The position numbers were made by a program, and so were the translations under genes. Source: Shewanella benthica (lineage in GTDB: Bacteria > Pseudomonadota > Gammaproteobacteria > Enterobacterales > Shewanellaceae). Taken from it: a stretch of 64,000 nt of DNA. This document shows, piece after piece, positions 1 to 9,242 of this stretch; position 1 is the first letter of the stretch, and every line of letters begins with the position of its first letter. The notes under the pieces were generated by a model. It saw only the letters and a program-made list of their open reading frames with translations, had not been told where the DNA came from and did no database searches. Location of the stretch: NCBI GenBank assembly GCA_023284085.1, contig JAKVHY010000009.1:62001-126000 (forward strand). Reading direction: 5' to 3'.

Positions 1-204
1 TTGTTCAATGCTTGTATCCGGGTCGCTGTTGACCGGATTGATTTGTGTGGCGAGTTCAAACTCATGAGTTTTTAGCCTCTCATTATCCGCAGATGCTTGT
101 TTGACAGAGACTAAGGTCTCTCCCCAAAAAAGTTGTTGCCAACCCGCCATAGAGCCTTCTAATCTCAGTTCCTTGCCTAAACAATCAATTCTTAATAATT
201 CCAC
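1..204 (-). CDS. Unknown protein, N-terminal part only
   Basis: An open frame reads from a GTG at 202-204 to the window edge without a stop, giving the first 68 residues (MELLRIDCLG...). The start is supported by an AAGAGA stretch about 5-10 bases upstream on the minus strand. The residues are hydrophilic apart from a short GWQQLFWGE patch, with no signal peptide or membrane segment, so a cytoplasmic N-terminal domain is likely. I do not recognise the family. The rest of the gene lies outside the window. Confidence 0.55.
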   Translation of the reverse strand, partial: MELLRIDCLGKELRLEGSMAGWQQLFWGETLVSVKQASADNERLKTHEFELATQINPVNSDPDTSIEQ

Positions 205-329
205 AAATGTTCTCTTAACTCTTTTGGTTATTAATCAGTTTTTATAAAAAGATTATGCATGTAAAACGGGTGGGAAGCGAGAGGGGATAAGTCGATTTTA
301 ATGAGGTGAGGTGACGAGAGTATGGAGGA

Positions 330-362
330 GGAAGAGCAGACAATATGACTGCTCTTGCCTCT
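330..362 (-). terminator. Hairpin downstream of the FapA-like gene
   Basis: The arms AAGAGCAG and CTGCTCTT flank an 11-base loop, 40 bases past the stop of the DUF342 gene. On the minus strand the following stretch is pyrimidine-rich (CTTCCTCC) rather than a clean T run, so termination is plausible but not certain. Confidence 0.4.
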
Positions 363-402
363 ATTTTTTACTCAATAAATCTGAGTCATTAGACTTGGCT
401 CA

Positions 403-2073
403 TTAGCCGCGATTATTATAATCGAAGACTATCTCTTGATCTTGATTGAATACCATACAGGTACTGTGTTCTCTCTGAGTTCGGTTAAAGGCTTTACCTA
501 TATGAATCTCGACATTGGCAAAAATGTATTTATGAGCCTCTATGCGGTTGTCTTGGTAGTAGCTATCAATTTCCTGTTTGATGACCTCATATTCAATCTC
601 TTCCCTTGCGAGTTCATTGGTGATACGTTGCTTTTCATCCAGCATCATCTGAACTTGTTCCACCATAATCTCATCATTTTGCCATTCACTCTTTGGAGGC
701 AATTTCCTGATCCGAGCGGTGATCTCTAATTTCGCCACAACCATAGCCTTAATACCTTGATCTAGCTCTTTGAGGTTTGCCTTCAAGTCGCCTTGTTGCA
801 TGGCACAAAAAACTTCCGTTTTAGTGCCGGCAGTAGCGCCTATGATAACGGCTTTAAGTCCCTTGTCGGCTTTAACTATTCCGCCGACTAGATCGCCTCT
901 TCGGCCATTGGCATCGCTGACTGTGAGCTTCTGTGTGGTCTTGGTATAACTGTGCAGTAGCTGTTTAGTGACGAGTATCTCACCCTGAGCATCGAGATTT
1001 GAATATTGGATGAATTGTGCGCAAATCTGGCCCTTAGCCGTGATCTTAGTTGATAGCTCATTTTCTTTGAGCTGTCTGCCTATGATCCCCTTACTGACAA
1101 TCACATCGCCTTCGGCAATTAAGGTCGATGAATCGACAAACCCCATAACGGTAATGTCCCCAGAGCTTTTGACCACCATGCCCTCGTGTACATCTCCAGT
1201 GATCATTACGCTGCCTTTAAAGTCAACGTTGCCATAACCGACATCGACATTTTTAATATTGAGTACATCATCGACTTTCATGCTTGTCTTAGTCTCAACG
1301 GGTTGGCCTGCAACCGTTGCGATCAGGTGATTCAAATTTGCAGGATCCAGCGCGGCTCCTTCTCCTTCGGTGAGTTTGAGATCTTTGCCGGGGACGGAGG
1401 GGAGCACTTCACCATGTATGTCATAGCCTTTAGTCCCTGGTGTTGCTGGGTGTTTTACCATCAAGAGATCTTTAGGCTTCACCATGATAACTGCGCCTAA
1501 ATTACGCATGTCTACTGTGCCATCTTTTCTCTCTTGGGGTTGCAGTAAGCGCTCTCTGGCTAGGGGAACTTTACGTTCGAGTCTGGCGTTGGTGCCGTTG
1601 ACACAGGGCTTACCTGAGGCGATGACACTGCGGCAAGTCTTACCCGGTTGAAGTTGTGTTAGTTGTTTCAATAGCGACTGAATCTTAACTTTGCTCAGCC
1701 CCATGCCGACGTTATTGGTTTTTAGTGACTTCAAGATATCCTGGATGGTGACTTCCTCCCCCCCCCAGGCGGCTGTGAGTTGCATCTGTGCACTCATCTT
1801 ATCTTCACTTATCTCGACTTCTATTAATCCATCGCGCCGCTCGGCAATCTGAAAAAATTGTTCGAATTGACCGTCATCTTGACCACAGACTTGATTGACC
1901 TGGATCACGGCCTGTTGAATGTTAGGTTCAAGGGGGAAAAGACAATCGAAATCGGGGAGCGTTAAGAGGGTGAAGATAGCCTCTTCGGTGAGTGGACCAT
2001 GTGTATTAGGCGTCACTTTAAATTCGGCAAAACTGTTATCAACACTTAATTCAATCAGTTCAGGGGATAGCAT
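403..2073 (-). CDS. FapA/DUF342 family protein
   Basis: A 556-residue cytoplasmic protein with the DUF342 (FapA, flagellar assembly protein A) architecture. The middle of the chain carries the repetitive beta-helix-like pattern of this family (for example SSGDITVMGFVDSSTLIAEG and following VIVSKGIIG). It is followed by a charged helical stretch likely to form a coiled coil, and a C-terminal beta segment (NVEIHIGKAFNRTQ). The N-terminal 110 residues look like a separate helical domain. The ATG at 2073 is preferred over the upstream TTG at 2085 because GGAA lies 7 bases before it. FapA-family proteins in Vibrio are linked to flagellar assembly and polar localisation, but no flagellar genes are nearby. 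The exact role here is unknown. Confidence 0.8.
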   Translation of the reverse strand: MLSPELIELSVDNSFAEFKVTPNTHGPLTEEAIFTLLTLPDFDCLFPLEPNIQQAVIQVNQVCGQDDGQFEQFFQIAERRDGLIEVEISEDKMSAQMQLTAAWGGEEVTIQDILKSLKTNNVGMGLSKVKIQSLLKQLTQLQPGKTCRSVIASGKPCVNGTNARLERKVPLARERLLQPQERKDGTVDMRNLGAVIMVKPKDLLMVKHPATPGTKGYDIHGEVLPSVPGKDLKLTEGEGAALDPANLNHLIATVAGQPVETKTSMKVDDVLNIKNVDVGYGNVDFKGSVMITGDVHEGMVVKSSGDITVMGFVDSSTLIAEGDVIVSKGIIGRQLKENELSTKITAKGQICAQFIQYSNLDAQGEILVTKQLLHSYTKTTQKLTVSDANGRRGDLVGGIVKADKGLKAVIIGATAGTKTEVFCAMQQGDLKANLKELDQGIKAMVVAKLEITARIRKLPPKSEWQNDEIMVEQVQMMLDEKQRITNELAREEIEYEVIKQEIDSYYQDNRIEAHKYIFANVEIHIGKAFNRTQREHSTCMVFNQDQEIVFDYNNRG

Positions 2074-2233
2074 AGTCAATTCCAATGATTCATTATTATT
2101 TTTATGTTTTTATATTTTTATATTTTTTACTGCTGTAGGAGTATAACAGCATAAAGTTTCGGCTAAGAAGCCCTAACTGACTGAAAAATGAATGGAGTCT
2201 AATAAGATCAATATAAAATTGATTTTGAGCAAT

Positions 2234-2263
2234 AAAAGGGCCAGAAGTGTTTTCTCCGGCCCT
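2234..2263 (-). terminator. Rho-independent terminator of rsmC
   Basis: On the minus strand the arms AGGGCC and GGCCCT enclose a loop and are followed by TTTTATTG. The hairpin begins 40 bases past the rsmC stop. Confidence 0.75.
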
Positions 2264-2302
2264 AACATAGAATCGATGTTAACTTGTGTTTATCGTGTTT
2301 GT

Positions 2303-3343
2303 TTATCGTGTTTGTTTATTGAATTTATTGGAGTAAATCTTATACTTATTGTTTTCGGCGATCACGTTGACCTGGCCGAAATTAGCCTCGATGGTATCGC
2401 TGTATGCTAGATGTCGATTGGCTACTATGTGCCACACACCGCCTCTTCTGAGCTTTATTACACTATCGCTTACAAATTTTTTGGCTATCTCGCTCGTGCT
2501 CTTGAGTCCATCATGGAATGGTGGATTAGAGATGATGCCATCAAATTTATCTTGGGTTTGGTCTAAGCCGTCTGATGGGTAAGTTGTGGCGATAAAATTA
2601 TTGGCTTTTAATGTGAGCTCACATGAAGCTAGAGCCATGGCATTGATGTCGACACATTCGATTTGTAATTTGGGTTGTTCCTTGAGTAGGGCGGCAGTAA
2701 TGACGCCGGCACCACAGCCAAAATCTAATATTCTACCTTTCATCTTTGGCAGATTCGATAGCAATAATTTAGTGCCTTCATCTAATCTTTTCTCGCTGAA
2801 CACCCCAACTAAATTACACACAGTAATTTCGCCTTGAGGGGTCTCTAGCTGGTATTGACTGACCCAATCATCGAGTCTTATTTTTGGTGCCTGATCGATA
2901 AGCTCACAGATATAAAGCAGACAGTGGCGAGCATTGTCTCGTTTAAAAGGCTTATCAAAATAGCTGGGGATCTGTTTGACCAGAGAGCGAATTCCGCTTT
3001 TATTTTCACCCACTACGACTAGCTGTCCACCTGGTTTCAAGTGCTGCCCAGCTAAGTTGATGAGGTAGGCGGCAAGCGCTTTCGCCTTAGGGTAATAAAT
3101 GATCGCCGTATCAAACAGCTCTTCATTGGGAAGGCAATGGCTAAAAAATAGTGACAGTTCTTGACTGGTCTCGCTCTCCATCTGTAAGTGATGATGGAAG
3201 TCCAATGCCAGTGCGGTGACCTTATTAGCATGCTCTAACAGATCTTTAGGAAGCCGATCGTCTTCATAATTGATTACTAATACATTTTGATTTTCGAATA
3301 AATTGCTATTTCTGAGAATGACTTGAGATGGATTAGTTAACAC
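2303..3343 (-). CDS. rsmC: 16S rRNA m2G1207 methyltransferase RsmC
   Basis: RsmC methylates guanine 1207 of 16S rRNA with S-adenosylmethionine. The chain has the two tandem methyltransferase-like halves of the family. The C-terminal active half shows the SAM-binding [11 protein letters not shown] and the catalytic SNPPFHDG; the degenerate N-terminal half contains [11 protein letters not shown]. Length is 346 residues from the GTG at 3341-3343, close to the E. coli protein. A TTG at 3385 would add 14 residues, but [12 protein letters not shown] aligns with the start of known RsmC proteins, so the GTG is preferred. It stands alone with its own terminator. Confidence 0.9.
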   Translation of the reverse strand: MLTNPSQVILRNSNLFENQNVLVINYEDDRLPKDLLEHANKVTALALDFHHHLQMESETSQELSLFFSHCLPNEELFDTAIIYYPKAKALAAYLINLAGQHLKPGGQLVVVGENKSGIRSLVKQIPSYFDKPFKRDNARHCLLYICELIDQAPKIRLDDWVSQYQLETPQGEITVCNLVGVFSEKRLDEGTKLLLSNLPKMKGRILDFGCGAGVITAALLKEQPKLQIECVDINAMALASCELTLKANNFIATTYPSDGLDQTQDKFDGIISNPPFHDGLKSTSEIAKKFVSDSVIKLRRGGVWHIVANRHLAYSDTIEANFGQVNVIAENNKYKIYSNKFNKQTR

Positions 3344-3385
3344 GACGACCACAGTTAGGAAATTTGAACGCTTATTATATCCCAA

Positions 3386-3747
3386 ATTTAAACATCTCTA
3401 TCAGTTTTTAGTCTGATATATACAGATATTGAGTCGGTTAAGGTTTTAGGTTATTGAATGTTTCTGAATCTTAATGACAAAAATCATCAGGTGTATTTCA
3501 AATAAATCATTATGGCTAATAGTAACTTGGGTGGGAGAGCTTGATCTCGGCTTTTTTTAAAAAATTTTAAATCACGTTTTTCCAAGTGTAAATTCTCTAC
3601 TTCTACGCGATAAATTTTAAGCGGCATAAGTATTCTTTGCCTAAGCTGTAGATACGTGAGGTATTAGTATCCGCTTGACTTGCTGATACAGCTGCATGGC
3701 TTATCAATAGCTTATATATGGATAAAGGATTGTAAGGAGATTGGTTA
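3386..3747. other. Intergenic region between rsmC and the first sensory operon
   Basis: About 360-400 bases, AT-rich, holding the divergent promoters of rsmC and the operon that starts at 3748. I see no coding frame with a ribosome binding site, no strong hairpin and no consensus promoter I would defend. Confidence 0.5.
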
Positions 3748-4176
3748 ATGCGCCTCTTGGCCACATGGATGTTAGTGCTGTATCTCTTTTGTGCTCATTC
3801 GACCGCAGCTCAGGTCATAGTGAATGATTCAGCCATTGACTTCCCCTTGCCTGCTCAAGAGTTACGTCTGATTTTTTCGATGCAAAAAGTCTATTGGCCC
3901 GACGGTCAAAAAATCCAAGTATTTATTCTTTCTCCTGGCTCTGAAGTCCATAAAGAATTTTGTTTTAAACAGCTGGATATGATGCCATATATGTTACAGC
4001 GGAGATGGGACCGCTTAGTTTATTCCGGTACTGGAGAGCGGCCGATCATCTTAAAAAATGAAGCCGAGATGCAGGCACAAATTGCGAGAACGCCTGGTTC
4101 GATAGGTTATGTCGCAGATCCCGTACTCAGCGATGACAATAGAGTGACTAGGAGTTGGTATGAAACTAGTCACTAG
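3748..4176 (+). CDS. Small PstS-like periplasmic protein (sensory operon A)
   Basis: A 142-residue exported protein. Residues 1-21 form a signal peptide ending in STAAQ. The rest resembles a single lobe of a phosphate-type periplasmic binding protein: LRLIFSMQKVYWPDG, VFILSPGSEVHKEF, WDRLVYSG and a C-terminal GSIGYV. The same pattern is found in the 141-residue protein at 21306. AAGGAGA lies 7 bases before the ATG. The stop overlaps the next gene by 17 bases, so the two are translationally coupled. With the barrel and the GGDEF-EAL protein it likely forms an envelope sensing unit. The ligand is unknown. Phosphate is a guess from fold only; an alkaline phosphatase gene lies just downstream on the other strand. 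Confidence 0.75.
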   Translation: MRLLATWMLVLYLFCAHSTAAQVIVNDSAIDFPLPAQELRLIFSMQKVYWPDGQKIQVFILSPGSEVHKEFCFKQLDMMPYMLQRRWDRLVYSGTGERPIILKNEAEMQAQIARTPGSIGYVADPVLSDDNRVTRSWYETSH

Positions 4177-5332
4177 TGGTTTTTTTAGCTTAGTACTTCT
4201 TCTTGCACCCTTTTATTCTTGGGCTTCAGAATGGCAATTCAATGGTTTTGTCGGCCAAGGTTATATTGCTGCTGACGACACTCAGTTCGTTGTCGGAGAG
4301 GATGGCAGTACCTTCAATATCACCGAAGGTGCATTCGCTGTGTCATGGAAGCCAATCGAACACATTCGTATAGCCAGCGCCCTCAGTTACAGGCAATGGG
4401 GTAGCCTCGCCGAAGGTGATGTTAATTTCGATTATCTATTTATCGAATACAGCCATCAAGTGGCCGAAGGTATGCTAGGTATTCGTGGCGGGCGATTTAA
4501 GAATGAAACGGGATTCTATTCCAGTACCAGAGATGTGCCTTTTACCAGGCCGAGTATCATGCTGCCTCAATCTATCTATAGCGATTACTTTCGTGATGCC
4601 CAATTGCATATCGAGGGGGCTGATCTGTTTGGTATGCATCAAATCTGGGATGGAGCTGTAGATTGGCATGTTTCTGTTGGTAAGGTTGACGTCACCGAAG
4701 ACTTAGATAGAAATGTGCTGGGCAGTGCGAAGTTAGGTACCTTCGACTCTGAGCGTTATTACTCCACAGATATTGAGTTTCAAAATGACTACCTGAGATT
4801 AGGTCTTACCTATTACGATGCAGAAATCAGCTACCTTCCAACGATGGAGGATTATTATTATCCCGGCGATATAAGGCTAAAAAATTGGGTGTTCTCGGGA
4901 CAATTTAGATATATGAATTTTGAGTTTACCGCCGAATACATGACTGGAGATAGACTGATTAATGGCCTGGTATTTCCTCCAATGACCGATGAATTAGTCG
5001 ACTCAGGCATAGGCTATTACCTAGACCTCAGAGCCTTTCTTCCCCATGAAGTAGAACTTTTTGTACGATTCGATAAACATATCGATGATAAAGATGATGC
5101 CGATGGCAAGGAGTATGAGGCTGTTACGGGTCTCCCGGCTTATTTCGCTTACACCGATGACTGGACCTTTGGCGCTCGCTGGTTTTTGAATAATGATTGG
5201 TTGTTGGCCGCAGAATATCATTTGGTCGAAGGTGCATCTTGGGTAACCCCGATAGTGGCACCAGATCCATCCACGCAGTCGAAGCATTGGTCCATGTTTG
5301 CGCTGCAGATTTCTTATCGATTCCAGTGGTGA
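4160..5332 (+). CDS. Outer-membrane beta-barrel, porin-like (sensory operon A)
   Basis: A 390-residue protein with a signal peptide (residues 1-22, ending SWAS). An alternating hydrophobic/polar strand pattern runs through the chain, and the C-terminus is aromatic (SYRFQW), as expected for substrates of the Bam machinery. Aromatic girdle motifs such as YLRLGLTYYDAEI and FGARWFLNNDWLLAAEYH fit a porin-like barrel. It overlaps the PstS-like gene by 17 bases. The next gene begins 4 bases after its stop. A functional counterpart lies at 19960, but I see little residue-level similarity between the two barrels. No substrate can be named from sequence. Confidence 0.75.
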   Translation: MKLVTSGFFSLVLLLAPFYSWASEWQFNGFVGQGYIAADDTQFVVGEDGSTFNITEGAFAVSWKPIEHIRIASALSYRQWGSLAEGDVNFDYLFIEYSHQVAEGMLGIRGGRFKNETGFYSSTRDVPFTRPSIMLPQSIYSDYFRDAQLHIEGADLFGMHQIWDGAVDWHVSVGKVDVTEDLDRNVLGSAKLGTFDSERYYSTDIEFQNDYLRLGLTYYDAEISYLPTMEDYYYPGDIRLKNWVFSGQFRYMNFEFTAEYMTGDRLINGLVFPPMTDELVDSGIGYYLDLRAFLPHEVELFVRFDKHIDDKDDADGKEYEAVTGLPAYFAYTDDWTFGARWFLNNDWLLAAEYHLVEGASWVTPIVAPDPSTQSKHWSMFALQISYRFQW

Positions 5333-5336
5333 TGAT

Positions 5337-7811
5337 ATGACTATGCTGCCTGAAGGTCGGACAATATTTATTAGTCTAAAATGGAAACTGCTAGTAGCGG
5401 TACTGATCATACTCACCATCTTAGGTGGGATCTTAGGTGGTTTCGCATATCGACAACTCATCAATCAGCAGAATTACCTGCTGGAATCTCAGCGAGGTAA
5501 ATTAGCTCAAAATCTGGAGACTTCCATCTCCTTGAGTGTCGATCACTCCTTGTCTGCAGCTCAACAAATAGCATTGCTGGTCAATGAAACTGAGCAAACA
5601 CCTTCGGGCTACCAAGCCATGTTAGCGCTTCGTTGGCCCGATCTACAGCTCTACTGGGAGCTTGATCGGCTGAGTCTTATGTCGCTATCTGGCCAGGTAC
5701 TCGCTCATGCCGGTAAGTTAATTGAAAGTGCTGAGATAGACTGGTTTAAATCGGTTGCGGTGCAGTTGGAGCCACATTGGCGCATCGTATGCTTACAAGA
5801 GTGTGTCATTCAGGTCTTAGTGCCTAACTTGTTACAGGGCGAGCCCCATTTTTTATTTATGGAGACTGGCCTGACGGATATTTTGGCTCGGTTTAGGATT
5901 AATGAAACATTTGAGCTAGCTGTGTTAGCCCCTTCTGCTGATGTGAGGGAGGGACAAAGTTATTGGGGCAGAGAGGTCTATAGCATTAGTAATAAACACA
6001 CCAGTTTAATCCAGCTAGAACAAGCCGCGGCTCAATTTACCTGGGAGCAGATAGAGGACAGAGGAGGTGTCCATCAGGTTGGGGGGGAGCTCTCTGTTCT
6101 GTGGATTTTCCCCTTGGCTAAGGGGGAGTCTCCGCCGACGATATTGGTGATCAACAATATCAGTGATTGGCAGTCTCTGCTCAATGAGTTTCAAGAGAGC
6201 ATGTTGGGTACTCTGCTGTTTAGTTTAGTCTTGTCCGGAGCCCTGGTCATATTGGCTGCTTGGGCGCCTGTGGTTAGCTTAAGTCGTCATGCCACTCTAC
6301 TTCCTATGCTCGCAGAACATGATTTTGAAACGCTGAAATCCTTGTCACCTAAGACCTCTTCATTTATCGTCGATGAGGTAGACTTGATCAATATTGCGAC
6401 GCTAAATCTTGCCGAGCGGATGCAGAATCTTGAGTTGGAAGTTGACGAATATACTTGTGAATTAGAGCGACTCGCCATGTTAGATACGCTGACAGGTTTA
6501 CCTAATAAGGCGATGCTCAATCATGAACTGCAGAAGACTATCGCCTGTGTCGGACGCATTCACGATAAGATAGCCTTGATGTTTCTCGATCTTGATGAAT
6601 TTAAACGAATTAACGATACATTAGGCCATAGTCAGGGAGATGAGCTATTAAAGATAGTGGCCAAGAGGTTGAACCATAGCGTTCGTGCTATGGATACTGT
6701 GTTCAGACAAGGAGGGGATGAGTTTCTTATTCTGCTCAGGGGGATCCGCTCGGAAGAGGATGTCCGTAAGGTTATCCATAAGATATTTGCCTCCCTGCAA
6801 CAGCCTGTCGTGTTAGGGCGCCATAAGTTGATCGTGACCACGAGTATCGGCGTCGCTTATTGTGAGAGTAATAATGTCAGGGCCGAAGAGCTGATTAAAT
6901 ATGCCGATCTGGCCATGTACCAGGCGAAGGACGCAGGGCGTAGCAATTACCGGGTGTTTACCCCGGAGATGCTACAAAGGGCGAATAACAAGTTGATGAT
7001 AGAGCAAGATATCGGTGCAGCAATCGAAGAGAAGCAGTTGTCACTCTCCTTGCAGCCGATAGTGTCACTCCCCGATGGTAAGGTGAAAGGATTCGAAGCG
7101 TTAATCCGCTGGCATCACCCGGAGAGGGGCTTGATCATGCCGGGTAATTTTATACCCGATATCGAGGATAGTGAAGCCATAATACAAGTGGGCAATTACG
7201 TGCTCGAAGAGGGAGGAGCCATCTTATCCCGGCTGATTGAGCTGGGCTGGGACGATCTCTACCTTGCGGTCAATCTGTCGGCGAAACACTATATGGATCC
7301 TGGTCTGATCCCCCTGGTGCAACGTATCTTGTCAAAATACAATATTCCGCCCCAGAGCCTGCTGTTAGAGGTCACAGAGGAGAGTGTGATTGAGCAGGTG
7401 GATCTCGCCTTATCTGCGATGAAGTCATTGAAGCGTCTGGGTGTACGGATCGCCATAGATGATTTCGGAACCGGCTATTCCTCCCTGAGTTACCTTAAGC
7501 AGCTTCCCTTCGATGTGCTGAAAATCGACCGTTGCTTTACCGCAGGTGTACTCGATAATAGCGTCGATACTCATATCGTCACCACAGTCATAGATCTGGC
7601 ACACAATATGGGCAGAACCGTAGTAGCCGAAGGCATAGAAACCCAGGAACAGTGTGACTTTCTCGCCGCTGCCAAGTGTGAAATGGCCCAGGGTTATCTG
7701 TTCTCGAAACCTTTAGAAGAGAGGAAGGCGTTCAGAATACTCAATGAGATAGAGGGGCATGGGGTGTGGCCGGTAGAATCACAGCCCCAGCTCGCTAAGC
7801 TGGGGAGTTAA
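5337..7811 (+). CDS. Membrane GGDEF-EAL protein (sensory operon A output)
   Basis: An 824-residue inner-membrane protein. An N-terminal TM segment (about 13-35) is followed by a periplasmic sensor of about 260 residues without a recognised domain. A second TM (LLFSLVLSGALVILAAWAP) leads to a GGDEF domain and a C-terminal EAL domain. GGDEF is intact (FRQGGDEFLIL), with an RAMD inhibitory site five residues before it. EAL is intact too: EALIRWHHP, LLLEVTEES, DDFGTGYSSL, EGIET. Both c-di-GMP synthesis and hydrolysis are therefore chemically possible. The ATG at 5337 is chosen over 5298 because it follows the barrel stop by 4 bases with GGTGAT upstream. A hairpin overlaps the 3' end. Confidence 0.88.
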   Translation: MTMLPEGRTIFISLKWKLLVAVLIILTILGGILGGFAYRQLINQQNYLLESQRGKLAQNLETSISLSVDHSLSAAQQIALLVNETEQTPSGYQAMLALRWPDLQLYWELDRLSLMSLSGQVLAHAGKLIESAEIDWFKSVAVQLEPHWRIVCLQECVIQVLVPNLLQGEPHFLFMETGLTDILARFRINETFELAVLAPSADVREGQSYWGREVYSISNKHTSLIQLEQAAAQFTWEQIEDRGGVHQVGGELSVLWIFPLAKGESPPTILVINNISDWQSLLNEFQESMLGTLLFSLVLSGALVILAAWAPVVSLSRHATLLPMLAEHDFETLKSLSPKTSSFIVDEVDLINIATLNLAERMQNLELEVDEYTCELERLAMLDTLTGLPNKAMLNHELQKTIACVGRIHDKIALMFLDLDEFKRINDTLGHSQGDELLKIVAKRLNHSVRAMDTVFRQGGDEFLILLRGIRSEEDVRKVIHKIFASLQQPVVLGRHKLIVTTSIGVAYCESNNVRAEELIKYADLAMYQAKDAGRSNYRVFTPEMLQRANNKLMIEQDIGAAIEEKQLSLSLQPIVSLPDGKVKGFEALIRWHHPERGLIMPGNFIPDIEDSEAIIQVGNYVLEEGGAILSRLIELGWDDLYLAVNLSAKHYMDPGLIPLVQRILSKYNIPPQSLLLEVTEESVIEQVDLALSAMKSLKRLGVRIAIDDFGTGYSSLSYLKQLPFDVLKIDRCFTAGVLDNSVDTHIVTTVIDLAHNMGRTVVAEGIETQEQCDFLAAAKCEMAQGYLFSKPLEERKAFRILNEIEGHGVWPVESQPQLAKLGS
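7785..7805. terminator. Hairpin between convergent genes
   Basis: Perfect 8-base arms CCCCAGCT and AGCTGGGG, with a 5-base loop, span the last codons of the GGDEF-EAL gene. The alkaline phosphatase gene converges on it from the right. There is no tight T run, so this may act as an mRNA 3'-end stabiliser rather than a classic terminator. Confidence 0.45.
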
Positions 7812-7824
7812 TGCTTGGTTTATC

Positions 7825-9165
7825 TTATTGTTTATTTTTAGGCAGTAAACTGATTAGCTTAGTCGCGATATCTGTGTTGTCCTGATAACCAGCAAATAGA
7901 CTAGCCGCTGGACCCGTTGCGAATACCTGTACGTCGACGCCTGTGTGACCGCCAGTCGTCCAGCCGGTGTTTGAGCGGCTATCTATAAGCTGCTTGATAC
8001 TCGTGGCCATCACCTCTTTACCCTGCATTCTCGCTCGAGATAACTGAGACCCTTCATCATCATTGGGCTCGAAGCCTAAATTTAATGTGACTCGAGTTAG
8101 CCAGTCACCATCGGCGAGGGCATCGCTGGCGATAACGTCCGGGCTGGCTTGTACGCCCCTGATGATACTCGTGTCCCAGCTATACTCGCCGTTGGCACCT
8201 ATGCTTAAGCCGCCGGTATTATGATCTGCCGTTACCACCATCAGAGTATCGTTATTTTTCCTGATGTACTGCTCTACGACTTCGATGGCGTTAGCGAACT
8301 CTTCCATCTCTCCCATCGCCGTCGCAATATCATTATTGTGTCCGGCCCAGTCGATCAAACTGCCTTCGACCAGCAGTACGAAGCCTTGATCATTTTGCGA
8401 TAATAACGCTAAGGCCTTCGTTGTCATCTTGCTCAGCTTATTACTGTCTCTATCATCGATGGCCCACGGGAGTTGCACATCGGCAAACAGGCCTATGACC
8501 TTGCCTTGTTTGACCGAATCGAGCTGGTTAAAGTCCGACAGGTACTGATAACCCTTAGCCTCGAATTTTTTTATCAGACTGGCAGGGAAATACTTCTGAC
8601 CGCCACCTAACATCACATCGGCATCGGTTTTAAGGTAGCTAAGAGCTAACTCATCGTAATTGCTACGGCTTTCATTATGGCTGAGAAATGCTGCCGGAGT
8701 AGCATGGTTGATCTGTGATGTCACCGCCACTCCGGTGGAGAGTCCCAGAGCTTTGGCTTTTTCCATTATGGTGGCAATAGGCTGTTTATTGGTATCGACA
8801 GAGATGGCGCCATTATAGGTTTTAGTCCCAGTGGCTAATGCCGTTGCCGAGGCTGCCGAATCAGTGACATAACCACTCACCCTAGCCGGATAAGTGCTCG
8901 AGGTTCCGACGAGTAGTCGGTCGAATACCGTCTGTTCTATCTCTTGAGTATCCGGGTTGTCTTTATAGTATCTATAGGCGCTGGTATAGGCTGGGCCCAT
9001 ACCGTCACCTATCATGATCACAATATTTTTAGGGACGCTTGGTGCATCGCCTAACATGGTTTGCACAGGAGTCACTGCCTGAGCTGCGACGCCCATGCTG
9101 CCGATCAGTGCCACACCTGCCAACATACATCGTTTGAATATCTTCATTTTTTGCGTCACGCCCAT
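7825..9165 (-). CDS. Alkaline phosphatase, PhoA family, exported
   Basis: A periplasmic metal-dependent phosphomonoesterase. The mature part begins near VPKNIVIMIGDGMG, whose Asp is a metal ligand. The nucleophile motif is VTDSAASATALATG. Further metal-binding motifs are VVTADHNTGG and the GGHTGVDVQVFATGP stretch near the C-terminus. A signal peptide (MKIFKRCMLAGVALIG... ending AAQA) precedes it. Of several candidate starts, the ATG at 9165 has AGGA 8 bases upstream; a second ATG at 9147 would still retain the signal. Length of about 446 fits bacterial alkaline phosphatases. It is convergent with sensory operon A and is probably transcribed alone. Confidence 0.9.
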   Translation of the reverse strand: MGVTQKMKIFKRCMLAGVALIGSMGVAAQAVTPVQTMLGDAPSVPKNIVIMIGDGMGPAYTSAYRYYKDNPDTQEIEQTVFDRLLVGTSSTYPARVSGYVTDSAASATALATGTKTYNGAISVDTNKQPIATIMEKAKALGLSTGVAVTSQINHATPAAFLSHNESRSNYDELALSYLKTDADVMLGGGQKYFPASLIKKFEAKGYQYLSDFNQLDSVKQGKVIGLFADVQLPWAIDDRDSNKLSKMTTKALALLSQNDQGFVLLVEGSLIDWAGHNNDIATAMGEMEEFANAIEVVEQYIRKNNDTLMVVTADHNTGGLSIGANGEYSWDTSIIRGVQASPDVIASDALADGDWLTRVTLNLGFEPNDDEGSQLSRARMQGKEVMATSIKQLIDSRSNTGWTTGGHTGVDVQVFATGPAASLFAGYQDNTDIATKLISLLPKNKQ

Positions 9166-9242
9166 TGCCAACATCCTAGCTTGCGTTAATTTGTGCTTCG
9201 ATTACGTACAGTTAACACATTGGTCAACATTACCCAAATTGC

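Noticed and set aside
5021..5464. 147-codon minus-strand frame across the barrel and GGDEF-EAL junction
   Set aside because: Antisense to two well-supported genes, with no start signals.
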